The notes: generated from the sequence alone by a model not told the origin. Counted from the stretch's first letter, positions 8,741-17,072 are shown. The stretch is 64,000 nt of DNA from Anaerolineae bacterium (GCA_023151115.1 JAKLJP010000007.1:195280-259279), one strand, 5' to 3'. Translations and numbers: made by a program.

Positions 8741-8914
8741 TCACCGGAGTGCCTGGGATAATAAGTTAAAATAAACTACCCAGCCCGTAATCACCCCAAC
8801 CACCAAAACAGCCAGCAAGATGTATTTCCCCACTTTTTGCAGATGAGCCAGGCTGATAACCGCCAGAAACAAAACCAGGAGTGACATCATCAACGCCGTA
8901 GGATGTTTGTTCAT
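8741..8914 (-). CDS. Small two-helix membrane protein (57 aa)
   Basis: The frame from ATG 8914 to TGA 8741 encodes [20 protein letters not shown] and then a second hydrophobic stretch ([19 protein letters not shown]). Two transmembrane helices are therefore joined by a short [10 protein letters not shown] loop. GAGG lies six to eight bases before the start. It is co-directional with the radical SAM gene, 19 bases apart, and is probably the first gene of that operon. No family is recognised. A scaffold or membrane partner for the downstream enzymes is a guess from position. Confidence 0.6.
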   Translation of the reverse strand: MNKHPTALMMSLLVLFLAVISLAHLQKVGKYILLAVLVVGVITGWVVYFNLLSQALR

Positions 8915-8930
8915 TGCTGCCTCGCTAAAA

Positions 8931-8973
8931 AGAATGGAGATTGGAGATTAACCATCTTTAATCTCCAACTTGA
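8931..8973. repeat. GATTGGA-type hairpin repeat
   Basis: Two to three GGAGATT units and their inverted copies (TAATCTCCAA) enclose a short loop in the divergent gap between the membrane-protein operon and the response regulator. It belongs to the same family as the copies at 3165-3196, 6385-6455, 11650-11680 and 61924-61957. A separate perfect 16-base palindrome (AAGCACTTGAGTGCTT) lies nearby at 9028-9043. Confidence 0.75.
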
Positions 8974-9091
8974 CCCTATTCTAAGCCAACTAACCCGCCG
9001 CCATCCACCCCTTGAGCGCCTGATTTAAAGCACTTGAGTGCTTGACCGGCCTTTCTTTGTTTGATACGCTGGCTGAAGGATTAGCTGAGGC

Positions 9092-9120
9092 TTGACACGA
9101 TTCCCTATCTCTGATACGTT
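9092..9120 (+). promoter_or_regulatory. Candidate promoter of the response regulator gene
   Basis: A perfect TTGACA (9092-9097), a 17-base spacer and TACGTT (9115-9120, three of six) lie 38 bases before the start codon. The -35 is strong and the -10 weak, so an activator may be needed. Confidence 0.4.
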
Positions 9121-9158
9121 TAATTCATTAAATTTGACAACCAATTGTCTAACAAAAC

Positions 9159-9935
9159 ATGCTCACCCTCCTCATCGTCGAAGACAACCCCAAACTCCGC
9201 ACTGCGCTCAAAACTGGCCTGACGGCGACTGGCTCAGTCACCGTCAGTTATGACTGCGGCAGTGGCGAAGAAGCCCTGGCCTACTGTCTGGAAGTGGCGT
9301 CTCAGACACCCGGTGTCTTTAAAGACACCGGGTGTCTACCCGACGTTATCCTGATGGACGTGCAACTGGCCGGAAAGATGAACGGCATCGAAGCTGCCGT
9401 TGCCATCCGGCGCGAATTTCCCCGCCTGCCGGTGGTCTTTTATTCTATCCAGGACGACGACGCCTATTACCGTGATTTTCGGCGTTCCGGCATCCTCAGT
9501 CACTACGCCTATGTCCGTAAATCGAATTACTTGCTGCCTCAGATGATTGTGCCGCTGCTGCAAGACGCCGTAGCCGGGCGCAGTTTTATTGACCCCGACA
9601 TCGAATCACGGGTGCAGGAGGTGCGCCATAAAGATGAGCAGTCGCCGCTGGCGCTGCTGGAACCCAACGAGCAGGCGGTGGCAAAATTGCTGGCCCAGGG
9701 CTTGAGCAACGAGCAAATCGCCGCCCGCCTGGGCTTCCGCGACAAGCGCACTATCAGCCGCACCAACGGCCAGATTTACGCCGCCTGGGGCCTGGCCGAA
9801 AGCGCCGCCGACGAAAAGATTGCCCGCACCCGCGCCGCCCTGATTCTCCACACCGGCCGGCTCATCGCCTGGAACGCCGCAGGCATCGCCCACGTCCAGA
9901 ACGAGCGAGGGGAGTGGATTGTATGGGAAGGATAA
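9159..9935 (+). CDS. Response regulator, receiver plus LuxR/sigma-4-like HTH
   Basis: 258 residues. The receiver domain has the acidic pair (LLIVEDNP, E8-D9), the phospho-acceptor Asp in VILMD (near residue 67) and the conserved Lys in VRKSN. The C-terminal half carries a helix-turn-helix of the LuxR or sigma region 4 kind (EQAVAKLLAQGLSNEQIAARL). The receiver is longer than usual: about a dozen residues (QTPGVFKDTGCL) separate helix 2 from the strand bearing the Asp, and they are encoded by a perfect 34-base palindrome. The membrane histidine kinase begins 85 bases after the stop and is the likely partner. The target genes are unknown. Confidence 0.85.
   Translation: MLTLLIVEDNPKLRTALKTGLTATGSVTVSYDCGSGEEALAYCLEVASQTPGVFKDTGCLPDVILMDVQLAGKMNGIEAAVAIRREFPRLPVVFYSIQDDDAYYRDFRRSGILSHYAYVRKSNYLLPQMIVPLLQDAVAGRSFIDPDIESRVQEVRHKDEQSPLALLEPNEQAVAKLLAQGLSNEQIAARLGFRDKRTISRTNGQIYAAWGLAESAADEKIARTRAALILHTGRLIAWNAAGIAHVQNERGEWIVWEG
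9304..9337. repeat. Perfect 34-base palindrome inside the receiver coding region
   Basis: AGACACCCGGTGTCT is followed by TTTAAA and the inverted copy, giving 17 + 17 perfectly complementary bases, each half itself nearly palindromic. The insert stays in frame and adds about 11-12 residues to a domain with a conserved length. Confidence 0.9.
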
Positions 9936-9943
9936 TCAGCAGA

Positions 9944-10013
9944 GGAGCAGGGGAGCAGGGGAGCAGGGGGGAATTTTTCACCTCCGCTCCCCCGCTCCCC
10001 TGCTCCCCTGCTC
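9944..10013. repeat. GGAGCAGG-type hairpin repeat
   Basis: Four GGGAGCAG units face four CTGCTCCC units across a short A/T-rich loop. It fills the whole gap between the response regulator and the kinase. Without it the two genes would be nearly adjacent. There is no poly-U, so it is not an obvious terminator. Its second arm sits in the place of a ribosome binding site for the kinase. Confidence 0.8.
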
Positions 10014-10020
10014 AAACACT

Positions 10021-12204
10021 ATGACCGGCAACCTTCTCCTCGACTGGGCAATCATCGCCGTCTCTTTATTCAACACAGTTCTGCTGCTCTGGCTCGGCCT
10101 GACTGTAGTGCTCACCACTGACCATCGCTCCTGGGGGGTCTGGCTGGTAGGCGGCGGGCTGCTGACCAGCGGCGTTTTTTTTGTCAGCCATACCGCTATT
10201 CTGGGCTATGGCCTGCATACGCTAGGCCAGGGCTTGAACTTTTGGTGGCGCACCGGCTGGCTGCCGGTGGTTATTTCGCCGCTGGCCTGGTATGTAGCCA
10301 TGCTCTGGTACGCCGGATTCTGGCAGTGGCGCATCGGCCCGGAGTCTCCCGTGCAGCTGGGCCGGCAGCGGTTCGGCTTGATTGTAGCCCTGCTGCTGGC
10401 GATGATCCTGGTCGGGCTGCTCATCTTTGCCAACCCGCTGCCCTCGTTTATCCAGGTCAGCCAGCTTCAACTTTCGACCACACCCGAAGTCGGCGGCATC
10501 CCAGTGTTGATCCTGGTTTATCCGCTCTACATTCTGCTCTGCATCGGCCTGTCGCTCGACGCGCTGCGCCATCCCGCTCCTTCGGGCCGGGTGATGGGTG
10601 ATCTGGCCCGCCGCCGGGCGCGGCCCTGGCTCATCGCCGCTTCGCTCAGCCTACTGTTGGTCAGCCTGCTGGTCGGCTGGGTCATGGTCTGGGTGGTGCT
10701 CAATGCCCGGCAGGCGTTTCCACCGGGCGGCTTCTTCACCCATCTGGCGCTGACCATCGGCTGGTTTGACCTGGTGATTGACCTGCTGATTGCCTCCGCC
10801 GTGGTGTTGATGGGCCGAGCCATTGTTTCGTATGAGGTATTTACCGGCAAAACGCTGCCCCGGCGCGGCTTTTTCCGCCACTGGCGCAGTGCGGTCATCC
10901 TGGCCGCGGGCTATGGGGTGGTGGTCGGCGGAACCATTGCCATCCAACTGCGGCCCATTTACAGTTTGCTGCTGACGACCATGCTGATGGTGGCTTTCTA
11001 TGCCCTGTTCAGTTGGCGCTCCTTTGTCGAGCGGGACCAGTACATCCATCAGTTGCGGCCCTTTGTAACCAGCCAGCGGCTTTACGACCACCTGCTGGCA
11101 GCCACGCCTGCCGCCGAGGAGAGTTTAGGCGAAACCGGCTCGTTTCAGGCCCTCTGCGCTGATATCCTGGGCGCACGCCTAGCCTACCTGATCCCCCTGG
11201 GCGCGTTAGCCCCCCTGGTCGGCGCTCCTCTGACCTACCCCCATAATGCTCCTCTGCCCCCCCGCCCCCCCGCTCCCCTGCTGGCCTCCCTCACCCCCCA
11301 AACCATCTGCCTCCCCCTCGACCCCCAGCATTACGGCGGCGCGCTGTGGGCTGTCCCACTGTGGAGCGAGCGCGGTCTGATCGGCCTGCTGCTGCTGGGC
11401 GAAAAGCGCGACGGCGGCCTCTACACCCAGGAGGAGATGGAAATTGCCCGCGCCAGCGGCGAGCGACTGATTGATACCAGGGCCAGCGTCGAGTTGGCCC
11501 GCCGGCTGATGGCCTTGCAGCGCCAGAGGCTGGCCCAAACCCAAATCCTTGACCAACGAACCCGCCGCGTGCTGCACGACGAAATTCTGCCCAGCCTGCA
11601 TACCGCCATGCTCATGCTGACCGCCGACCACCGACCACCGACCGGCGATAATCTCCAATCCCCAATCTCCAATACCCAATACCCAGAGGGCACGATGTCT
11701 CCAATCCCCCTCCTCACCGACATTCACCACCAAATCTCCGACCTGTTGCGGGAACTGCCGGCGGCGGCAGCTTCGGAGGTGAGCCGGCTGGGGCTGGTGA
11801 ACGCGCTCCGCCGGGCTGTGGCCGACGAATGGGGCCGGGCTTTTGACGGCGTCGAGTGGCATGTCGAGCCGGAAGCCGAGGCCAGAGCACAGACCATTCC
11901 AGCCTTGACCGCCGAAGTGCTCTTTTACGCCGCCCGTGAAGGGGTGCGTAACGCCGCCCGCCACGGCCGGGCCGAAGCGACTAGCCCATTACAGCTTAAA
12001 ATTTGTATTTCCTGGCGCGACGGGCTGGAACTGGTCATCGAAGACAATGGGGTGGGCCTGACCGTCAACAATTCTGGGAGCGGCGGCAGTGGCCAGGGGC
12101 TGGCCCTGCACAGTACCATGATGGCCGTCATCGGGGGAACGCTGGCGCTGGAAAGCGCGCCGGGAGCCTACACACGGGTCACGCTGAGCCTGCCATCCTC
12201 GTAG
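10021..12204 (+). CDS. Membrane sensor histidine kinase
   Basis: The start is taken at ATG 10021 (MTGNLLLDWAIIAVSLF), right after the repeat; an in-frame TTG at 9919 would translate the repeat itself. Residues about 1-350 form seven or more membrane helices. A GAF-like region follows, then a dimerisation helix with the phospho-acceptor His in RRVLHDEILPSLH, and an ATPase domain (N box EGVRNAARHG, G1 IEDNGVGL, G2 GSGQGLAL). HDE-type kinases pair with LuxR-type regulators, consistent with the gene just upstream. Two repeat tracts lie inside the frame: a proline-rich CTCCCC tract (11249-11283) and a GACCACC/AATCTCC tract (11620-11690) within the dimerisation/linker region. The input signal is unknown. 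Confidence 0.82.
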   Translation: MTGNLLLDWAIIAVSLFNTVLLLWLGLTVVLTTDHRSWGVWLVGGGLLTSGVFFVSHTAILGYGLHTLGQGLNFWWRTGWLPVVISPLAWYVAMLWYAGFWQWRIGPESPVQLGRQRFGLIVALLLAMILVGLLIFANPLPSFIQVSQLQLSTTPEVGGIPVLILVYPLYILLCIGLSLDALRHPAPSGRVMGDLARRRARPWLIAASLSLLLVSLLVGWVMVWVVLNARQAFPPGGFFTHLALTIGWFDLVIDLLIASAVVLMGRAIVSYEVFTGKTLPRRGFFRHWRSAVILAAGYGVVVGGTIAIQLRPIYSLLLTTMLMVAFYALFSWRSFVERDQYIHQLRPFVTSQRLYDHLLAATPAAEESLGETGSFQALCADILGARLAYLIPLGALAPLVGAPLTYPHNAPLPPRPPAPLLASLTPQTICLPLDPQHYGGALWAVPLWSERGLIGLLLLGEKRDGGLYTQEEMEIARASGERLIDTRASVELARRLMALQRQRLAQTQILDQRTRRVLHDEILPSLHTAMLMLTADHRPPTGDNLQSPISNTQYPEGTMSPIPLLTDIHHQISDLLRELPAAAASEVSRLGLVNALRRAVADEWGRAFDGVEWHVEPEAEARAQTIPALTAEVLFYAAREGVRNAARHGRAEATSPLQLKICISWRDGLELVIEDNGVGLTVNNSGSGGSGQGLALHSTMMAVIGGTLALESAPGAYTRVTLSLPSS
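11249..11283. repeat. CTCCCC-type repeat within the kinase gene
   Basis: This C-rich tract has the same composition as the intergenic GGAGCAGG family (complement strand) and encodes PLPPRPPAPLL in the GAF region. It is in frame. Confidence 0.55.
11620..11690. repeat. GACCACC / AATCTCC repeat within the kinase gene
   Basis: ACCGACC units are followed by AATCTCC, AATCCCC and AATACCC units and encode DHRPPTGDNLQSPISNTQYP. Two repeat families are joined end to end. It inserts about 25 residues between the phospho-acceptor helix and the next helix of the kinase. Confidence 0.75.
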
Positions 12205-12288
12205 ATGTCGTCACAAGCTTAAGACACGCCAGCGCTGATAAAAACTCCTACGGCGGTCAGCCGTCAGCGGTCGTATTTACGAAGGGGA

Positions 12289-12317
12289 TTGTCATTACCC
12301 CCCAAACCCGATATAAT
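12289..12317 (+). promoter_or_regulatory. Strong sigma-70-type promoter before the zinc-ribbon/TPR gene
   Basis: TTGTCA (12289-12294), a 17-base spacer and a perfect TATAAT (12312-12317) lie 33 bases before the start codon. It starts a transcript separate from the two-component genes. Confidence 0.65.
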
Positions 12318-12349
12318 GAAAGGATAGGAGTCGCAGGGCGAGACACGCT

Positions 12350-13771
12350 ATGCCAGAACCCGATTTACAAGCATTGCTACGAGCAGGCATTACCGCCGCC
12401 AAAGCCGGTCAGCGCGAGCAGGCCCGCCAAACACTGCTGCGGGTCATCGAGCAGGATGAGGCCAGCATCCCGGCCTGGCTCTGGCTCAGCACGGTACTTG
12501 ACGACCGGGAGGAGCGCCGCATCTGCCTGGAAAACGTGCTGACCCTGGACCCGGACAACACCCATGCCCGTGCAGGCTTGCTTCGACTGGACCAGCCGGC
12601 CCAAGAGGACCGCAAACCGGAGACCCATTCGACACTCCCTGCGGTCGCAGGGCAAGCCGCAAACCGCAGCCTACCGCCTCCTGTTGATCCCCCCCTTCAA
12701 GTAGAACCAAAACCATCTGTAACTTCGTCACAACTCCGCTCTAGCCGTTATACCCGTCTACACCCCCGGCCCCCAGCCCTCCCACCCCCGCCCCCCGGAA
12801 ATGGCTGTCCTTTCTGTCGCAAACCTATCTCTGCTACGGCCACCCTCTGCCCTCATTGTCAGCTTCCCTTGGTCATGAACTGCCCCGCCTGTGGCGCAGA
12901 AACCGATGTCGAGCAACCGGCCTGTCCCCGCTGCGGCCAGGCGATGGGCAACTATCGCCGCAAGGTAAGCTACTTCAGCAGCCTGGCTGCGGCTTATCAG
13001 GCCAACAACCACCCCGAAGACAGTCTCAAAGCCTGGCAAGCCGTCCAGACCCTCGAACCGGATTACCCCGACCTGCACTTTTACCTGGGGCAAGCCCAGA
13101 TGGGTTTGGGGCGAGAAGACCGAGCGACGAACAGCCTACAACGCGCCCTTAAAGAAAACCCCAAGTCTACGCAGGCGCATTATGCCCTGGCCGAGATGTT
13201 ACGGCTGCGAGGTGAGATTGAAGAGGCTTATCCCTACTATCTCAAAATAACCCAACTCGACCCCAAGCACGGCCTGGCCTGGCTGCGCTTAGGCCAGCTT
13301 TACGAGCAAGCGCGGCGGTCAAAGGAGGCCCTTCAGGCTTACCAACGCGCCGCTAAATTGCTTGAAACTGGCTCGATGGAGAGCCGGCAAGTTCGCCAGC
13401 AACTACACCTGCTCCAACCCGCGTTGCCGGAGGCGATGATGACCGGCTGGTCGGAGTTGATCCGCCAAATGAGCGGGCCGGTGCTGGTTGGTCTGTTCGC
13501 GGTCTTGCTTGACTCCGGCCTGCGGCCCTGGTGGATTGACTGGAGCGGCTGGCTGGGCCTGCTGCTGACCCTGCTGGGTGCATTTCTGTGGGTAAGCGGC
13601 GATAGTTTGCCCCGGAATCCGCTGATATGTGAGTTGGTAGGTCAAGAGGGACTGGCAGAAACGGACCTACGGCAGCCTCTGGCCTTCTTTGGCCTCTTTT
13701 GCTGGCTCTTTGCTTTTGCCTTAATTGTCATGCCCATTGGCCAATCCTGGCCTGAGCCGCCAACCCCATGA
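12350..13771 (+). CDS. Zinc-ribbon and TPR membrane protein
   Basis: 473 residues. The N-terminal 85 residues are a helical TPR-like segment (AGQREQARQTLLRVIEQD). A proline-rich linker follows, then a double zinc ribbon at about residues 150-205 (CPFCRKPI, CPHCQLP, CPACGAE, CPRCGQAMG). Next come four TPR units (LGQAQMGLGREDRATNSLQRAL and similar). The C-terminus has two or three membrane helices (VGLFAVLLDSGLRPWW; WLGLLLTLLGAFLW; AFFGLFCWLFAFALIV). It is probably a membrane-anchored scaffold; no enzymatic motif is visible. It is translationally coupled to the rhomboid gene (ATGA overlap at 13768-13771), which hints at a joint role in membrane protein quality control. Confidence 0.75.
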   Translation: MPEPDLQALLRAGITAAKAGQREQARQTLLRVIEQDEASIPAWLWLSTVLDDREERRICLENVLTLDPDNTHARAGLLRLDQPAQEDRKPETHSTLPAVAGQAANRSLPPPVDPPLQVEPKPSVTSSQLRSSRYTRLHPRPPALPPPPPGNGCPFCRKPISATATLCPHCQLPLVMNCPACGAETDVEQPACPRCGQAMGNYRRKVSYFSSLAAAYQANNHPEDSLKAWQAVQTLEPDYPDLHFYLGQAQMGLGREDRATNSLQRALKENPKSTQAHYALAEMLRLRGEIEEAYPYYLKITQLDPKHGLAWLRLGQLYEQARRSKEALQAYQRAAKLLETGSMESRQVRQQLHLLQPALPEAMMTGWSELIRQMSGPVLVGLFAVLLDSGLRPWWIDWSGWLGLLLTLLGAFLWVSGDSLPRNPLICELVGQEGLAETDLRQPLAFFGLFCWLFAFALIVMPIGQSWPEPPTP

Positions 13772-14520
13772 AGTTGATTGTCGTTATCCTGACCATTATC
13801 GCCAGTTATTTCTTTTTGCTGCCGTTAAAAGATCGCCGGCATCGCAAAAAAGGCTTCCCCTGGATGACCCTGAGTCTGGTTATCCTCAATGTGCTGATTT
13901 TTATCGGGGTTAGCCTGTTCCTGGCCCGTTATACTGAAGAAGATGGATTTATCAAGCTCTATCCTTTCCTGGAAGTACCCCAATTGATCCTCGATAGGCA
14001 AGGACTGGGCGTTTTTTCTGTTTTAAGCAGCGGCTTTCTGCACGGGGGTATTGCGCATTTAGTGGGCAATATGTTCGCCCTCTGGTTTTTTGGCCGCAAA
14101 GTAGAAGATGCCACCGGCCCGATGCGGTTTCTCTTTCTTTACCTGCTGTGTCTCTTTACCAGCAGCATCTTTGATGCGCTGACGGGCATATTTAGAGGCC
14201 AGGCGGCGTTGGCTATGCCCAGCCTGGGGGCCAGCGGCGCTATTTTTGGGATTATGACCGCCTACCTGTTTCTTTACTCCGGGGAACAGATTTTAACCTT
14301 TATTGCTGTTTGGATTATTCCCATACCTGTCCCGCTGTGGATACCCGCCTGGGTTCATATTGTGCAAAATTTGATGGTCAATGCCCTGATTGGCGAATTA
14401 GTCCAGGAAGGGTTGATCAAGACAAACGTCGGCGTTTTTGCTCACCTGGGCGGAGGTATCGGCGGACTGCTCTGTATTTTCCTCTTTGTGCATCCCGATG
14501 TGCTGGCTCAGCGGCGGTAG
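13768..14520 (+). CDS. Rhomboid family intramembrane serine protease
   Basis: 250 residues with six to seven hydrophobic helices. The rhomboid signatures are present: HLVGNM (H97, N101) for the oxyanion region, the nucleophile Ser156 in GASGAIFG, and the catalytic His226 in FAHLGGGIGG. It cleaves membrane helices within the bilayer; the substrate is unknown. The start codon overlaps the stop of the zinc-ribbon/TPR gene by four bases, so translation is coupled. Length and motif order are normal. Confidence 0.9.
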   Translation: MKLIVVILTIIASYFFLLPLKDRRHRKKGFPWMTLSLVILNVLIFIGVSLFLARYTEEDGFIKLYPFLEVPQLILDRQGLGVFSVLSSGFLHGGIAHLVGNMFALWFFGRKVEDATGPMRFLFLYLLCLFTSSIFDALTGIFRGQAALAMPSLGASGAIFGIMTAYLFLYSGEQILTFIAVWIIPIPVPLWIPAWVHIVQNLMVNALIGELVQEGLIKTNVGVFAHLGGGIGGLLCIFLFVHPDVLAQRR

Positions 14521-14530
14521 GTAAACGTTC

Positions 14531-15370
14531 GTGCCTGCTCAAAAAACAGTTGTCATCACCGGCGCATCCACTGGCATCGGCGCGGCCTGCGCTTTACATC
14601 TCGACCGCCTGGGCTGGCAGGTTTTTGCCGGGGTGCGGAAGCCTGCCGATGGCGAAGCTTTGCGCCAACAAGCCTCCGACCGGCTGACGCCCCTGCTGCT
14701 CGACGTGACCGACCCGGCGGCCATCGCGGCGGCAGCCACCGCCGTCACCGCTACGGCCGGCGAGGGTGGCCTGGCCGGGCTGGTCAATAATGCCGGGATT
14801 GCCCTGGGCGGCCCGCTGGAATTTGTGCCCATTGCCCATCTGCGGCAGCAGCTTGAGGTCAACGTGATCGGTCAAATGGCCGTGACCCAGGCTTTTTTGC
14901 CGCTGCTCCGCCGGGGGCCGGGCCGGGTGGTCAACATGGGTTCGATCAGCGGGCGGGTGGCCATGCCCTTTGTTGGCCCCTACGCCGCCTCTAAATTCGC
15001 AATGGAAGCGCTGACCGACTCGCTGCGGGTGGAACTGCGGCCCTGGGACATCCACGTTTCTATTGTGGAACCCGGCCCGATTGCCACCCCCATCTGGCAG
15101 AAGTCGCTCACTGCCGCCGACGAATTGACCCAGGCCCTGCCCCCCGCCGCCCATCAACTTTACGGCGCAGCCATTGCCAAAGCGCGAGAACGGCTTGTCG
15201 CCGCCAGTCAAGCCGGCATTCCCCCTGAAACTGTCGCCCAGGTGGTCGCCCACGCCTTAACCTCCCCCCGCCCCAAAACTCGCTACCCCATCGGCCGCGG
15301 CGTCCGGCTGGCTATCCTCTTCGCCAAGTTTTTCCCCGACCGCCTGCGTGATTGGCTGATCACCCGGTAG
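14531..15370 (+). CDS. Short-chain dehydrogenase/reductase (SDR)
   Basis: 279 residues starting with GTG at 14531, ten bases after the rhomboid stop. Classical SDR motifs: TGASTGIG (residues 10-17, cofactor loop), NNAG (86-89), catalytic Ser138/140, Tyr151 and Lys155 in YAASK. GVRKP after the second strand suggests NADP preference. The C-terminus (RLRDWLITR) and overall pattern resemble sterol/retinol-type SDRs. The substrate is unknown. Confidence 0.88.
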   Translation: MPAQKTVVITGASTGIGAACALHLDRLGWQVFAGVRKPADGEALRQQASDRLTPLLLDVTDPAAIAAAATAVTATAGEGGLAGLVNNAGIALGGPLEFVPIAHLRQQLEVNVIGQMAVTQAFLPLLRRGPGRVVNMGSISGRVAMPFVGPYAASKFAMEALTDSLRVELRPWDIHVSIVEPGPIATPIWQKSLTAADELTQALPPAAHQLYGAAIAKARERLVAASQAGIPPETVAQVVAHALTSPRPKTRYPIGRGVRLAILFAKFFPDRLRDWLITR

Positions 15371-15440
15371 AAGGTAGATAGAGGATAGAAGATGGTAGAT
15401 AGAAAGAACTATCTTCTATCCTCTATCTTCTATCCTCTCT
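15371..15440. repeat. TAGATAG / CTATCTT hairpin repeat
   Basis: Units of the type GGTAGATA and GGATAGAAGAT face CTATCTTCTATCCTCTATC across a six-base loop, giving a long imperfect hairpin that starts directly at the SDR stop codon. The same family occurs at 5948-5975, 20695-20795 and 35394-35462. Confidence 0.8.
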
Positions 15441-15447
15441 CCCCGCC

Positions 15448-15475
15448 TTGCGCGTCCGGCGATTCACTCTATAAT
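15448..15475 (+). promoter_or_regulatory. Candidate promoter of the quinone reductase gene
   Basis: TTGCGC (15448-15453), a 16-base spacer and a perfect TATAAT (15470-15475) lie 77 bases before the start codon. A short degenerate ACTACTG(A) repeat fills the leader. Confidence 0.45.
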
Positions 15476-15552
15476 CGTCGGTAGATTACTAATTATGACT
15501 TTTTCTGACTACTGGTTACTGACTACTGATGACTGTTTTCAAAGGAGAAACT

Positions 15553-16551
15553 ATGCCACAGGATACCTTCAAAGCATGGGTGGTTGACCAAAAAGACGGG
15601 CAGATGCAGGTTGAGCTGCGGGAGCTGGCGCGGGAGGCGCTGCCGGAAGGGGAGGTGCTGGTCAAGGTTGCTTATTCCACCCTCAACTACAAGGATGGCC
15701 TGGCCATGACCGGACAGGGCAAGATTATCCGCAAGTTTCCGCTGGTGCCGGGGATTGATTTTTCCGGCACCGTCGTCGAGTCGGCCTCGCCCGATTATCA
15801 ACCGGGCGATAAGGTGGTGCTGACCGGCTGGGGCGTTGGCGAGAGCCATTGGGGCGGCTTTGCCCAACTGGCCCGGGTCAAGGCCGGCTGGCTGCTCCCG
15901 CTGCCAAAGGAGCTGAGCCTCAAGCAGGCCATGGGCATCGGCACCGCCGGGTTCACGGCCATGCTCTGTATCATGGCCCTCGAAGCGAAGGGTCTGACCC
16001 CCGCCGATCAACGCGAAGTGGTGGTGACCGGCGCAGCGGGCGGCGTGGGCAGTATTGCCGTGGCCATATTGGCCAATCTGGGCTATAACGTCGTCGCCTC
16101 AACCGGGCGGGCCGAACTGCACGATTACCTGCGCTGGCTGGGGGCCAAACAAATTTTAGACCGCTCGGTGCTGGCCAAGCCTGGCCGGCCGTTGGAATCG
16201 GAGCGCTGGGCCGGGGCGGTGGATACCGTCGGCGGCGACACCCTGGCCGCGCTGCTGCCGGGGATGGCCCAGGAGACCAGCATCGCTGCCTGTGGTAATG
16301 CCGGTGGCTTTAGCCTGAATACCACCGTGTTCCCCTTTATTTTGCGCGGGGTCAGCATCCTGGGCATCAATTCGGTGCTGACGCCCCAGCCCCGCCGCCT
16401 TGAAGCCTGGGCGCGGCTGGCCCGCGATCTGCCCCTGGAGGCGCTGGGGGCCATGATCCAGGAAGCGCCCCTGGCCGCCCTGCCCGAATTGAGCCAGCAA
16501 ATCCTCAAGGGGCAGATCAGAGGCCGGGTGGTGATTGACGTCAATGCCTGA
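15553..16551 (+). CDS. acuI: YhdH/YhfP-type quinone oxidoreductase (acrylyl-CoA reductase AcuI-like)
   Basis: 332 residues from ATG 15553, chosen because AAAGGAGAAA ends three bases upstream; the ATG at 15529 has no such site. This is a zinc-free MDR enzyme: NYKDGLAMTGQGKI near residue 45, PGIDFSGTV, the cofactor loop GAAGGVGS near 160, and a C-terminal LKGQIRGRVVIDV typical of the family. Family members reduce acryloyl-CoA or quinones with NADPH in the cytoplasm. A clear intrinsic terminator follows ten bases after the stop, so the gene is the end of its transcript. Confidence 0.85.
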   Translation: MPQDTFKAWVVDQKDGQMQVELRELAREALPEGEVLVKVAYSTLNYKDGLAMTGQGKIIRKFPLVPGIDFSGTVVESASPDYQPGDKVVLTGWGVGESHWGGFAQLARVKAGWLLPLPKELSLKQAMGIGTAGFTAMLCIMALEAKGLTPADQREVVVTGAAGGVGSIAVAILANLGYNVVASTGRAELHDYLRWLGAKQILDRSVLAKPGRPLESERWAGAVDTVGGDTLAALLPGMAQETSIAACGNAGGFSLNTTVFPFILRGVSILGINSVLTPQPRRLEAWARLARDLPLEALGAMIQEAPLAALPELSQQILKGQIRGRVVIDVNA

Positions 16552-16560
16552 CCTCAAATA

Positions 16561-16589
16561 AAAAGTCCCGCGTAAACGGCGGGACTTTT
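16561..16589 (+). terminator. Intrinsic terminator after the quinone reductase gene
   Basis: AAAAGTCCCG pairs with CGGGACTTTT around a short loop and is followed by T-rich sequence. A and T runs on both sides mean it could work in both directions. Confidence 0.85.
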
Positions 16590-16699
16590 GTTTCTCTACA
16601 AACCTCAATTAAACACCTTGAACGGCCATTGCTTCAAAAGCCACTTACAATGGCTCTGTCTCAGCCAGGGTGAAGTTGAGCTTTTCAAAGCCGATGACC

Positions 16700-16770
16700 C
16701 GACCGAAGATGGAGGACCGGAGACCGGTCGGCTTAATCCCCGGTCTTCGGTCCCCCGTCCCCGGTCACAA
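16700..16770. repeat. GACCGGAG-type hairpin repeat
   Basis: ACCGAAGATGGAGGACCGGAG units face CCCCGGTCTTCGGTCC units. The same family appears in trpC (39370-39400), before the TolB-like gene (29306-29400) and at 17396-17410. The sequence between 16590 and 16817 contains no convincing gene. Confidence 0.75.
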
Positions 16771-16817
16771 ACGGATTTCCCCTTTAGCTGGCGTGCTTCT
16801 CTGAAACGTTAACTAAC

Positions 16818-17072
16818 TTACGCAGCCCGCTTCAATTCCTCTCGTACCACACGTCGTAAAGTTTCTTCTAGGGGTTCTGTTTGTTGCTTAATATATGTTT
16901 GCAAGGCATTGTTAATCAAAGTCTGATAATTGCCGCCACCCGCCGCATTAACTTGAGCGCGAAACCAGTCCAAAATGTCATTGTCCAGGCGAATGGTAAT
17001 TCGCGTCTTTCCAGGCGGGGTTGGGTCAATAGCCCCACGTTTTCCTTGACTAAAATCATATTCTGCTTTCAT
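16818..17072 (-). CDS. brnA: BrnA-type antitoxin
   Basis: 84 residues from ATG 17072, with GAGGGAC six bases upstream; an ATG at 17087 in the same frame is an alternative. It has the BrnA core PPGKTRITIRLDNDILDWFR and GGGNYQTLINNALQTYI, the ribbon-helix-helix segment that binds the operator and neutralises BrnT. The reading frame overlaps the 3' end of brnT by 17 bases. Family members repress their own operon. It is intact although its toxin has a stop codon. Confidence 0.85.
   Translation of the reverse strand: MKAEYDFSQGKRGAIDPTPPGKTRITIRLDNDILDWFRAQVNAAGGGNYQTLINNALQTYIKQQTEPLEETLRRVVREELKRAA

Noticed and set aside
9944..10013. Intrinsic terminator between response regulator and kinase
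   Set aside because: The stem is long and GC-rich but no U-run follows; it fits the repeat family better.
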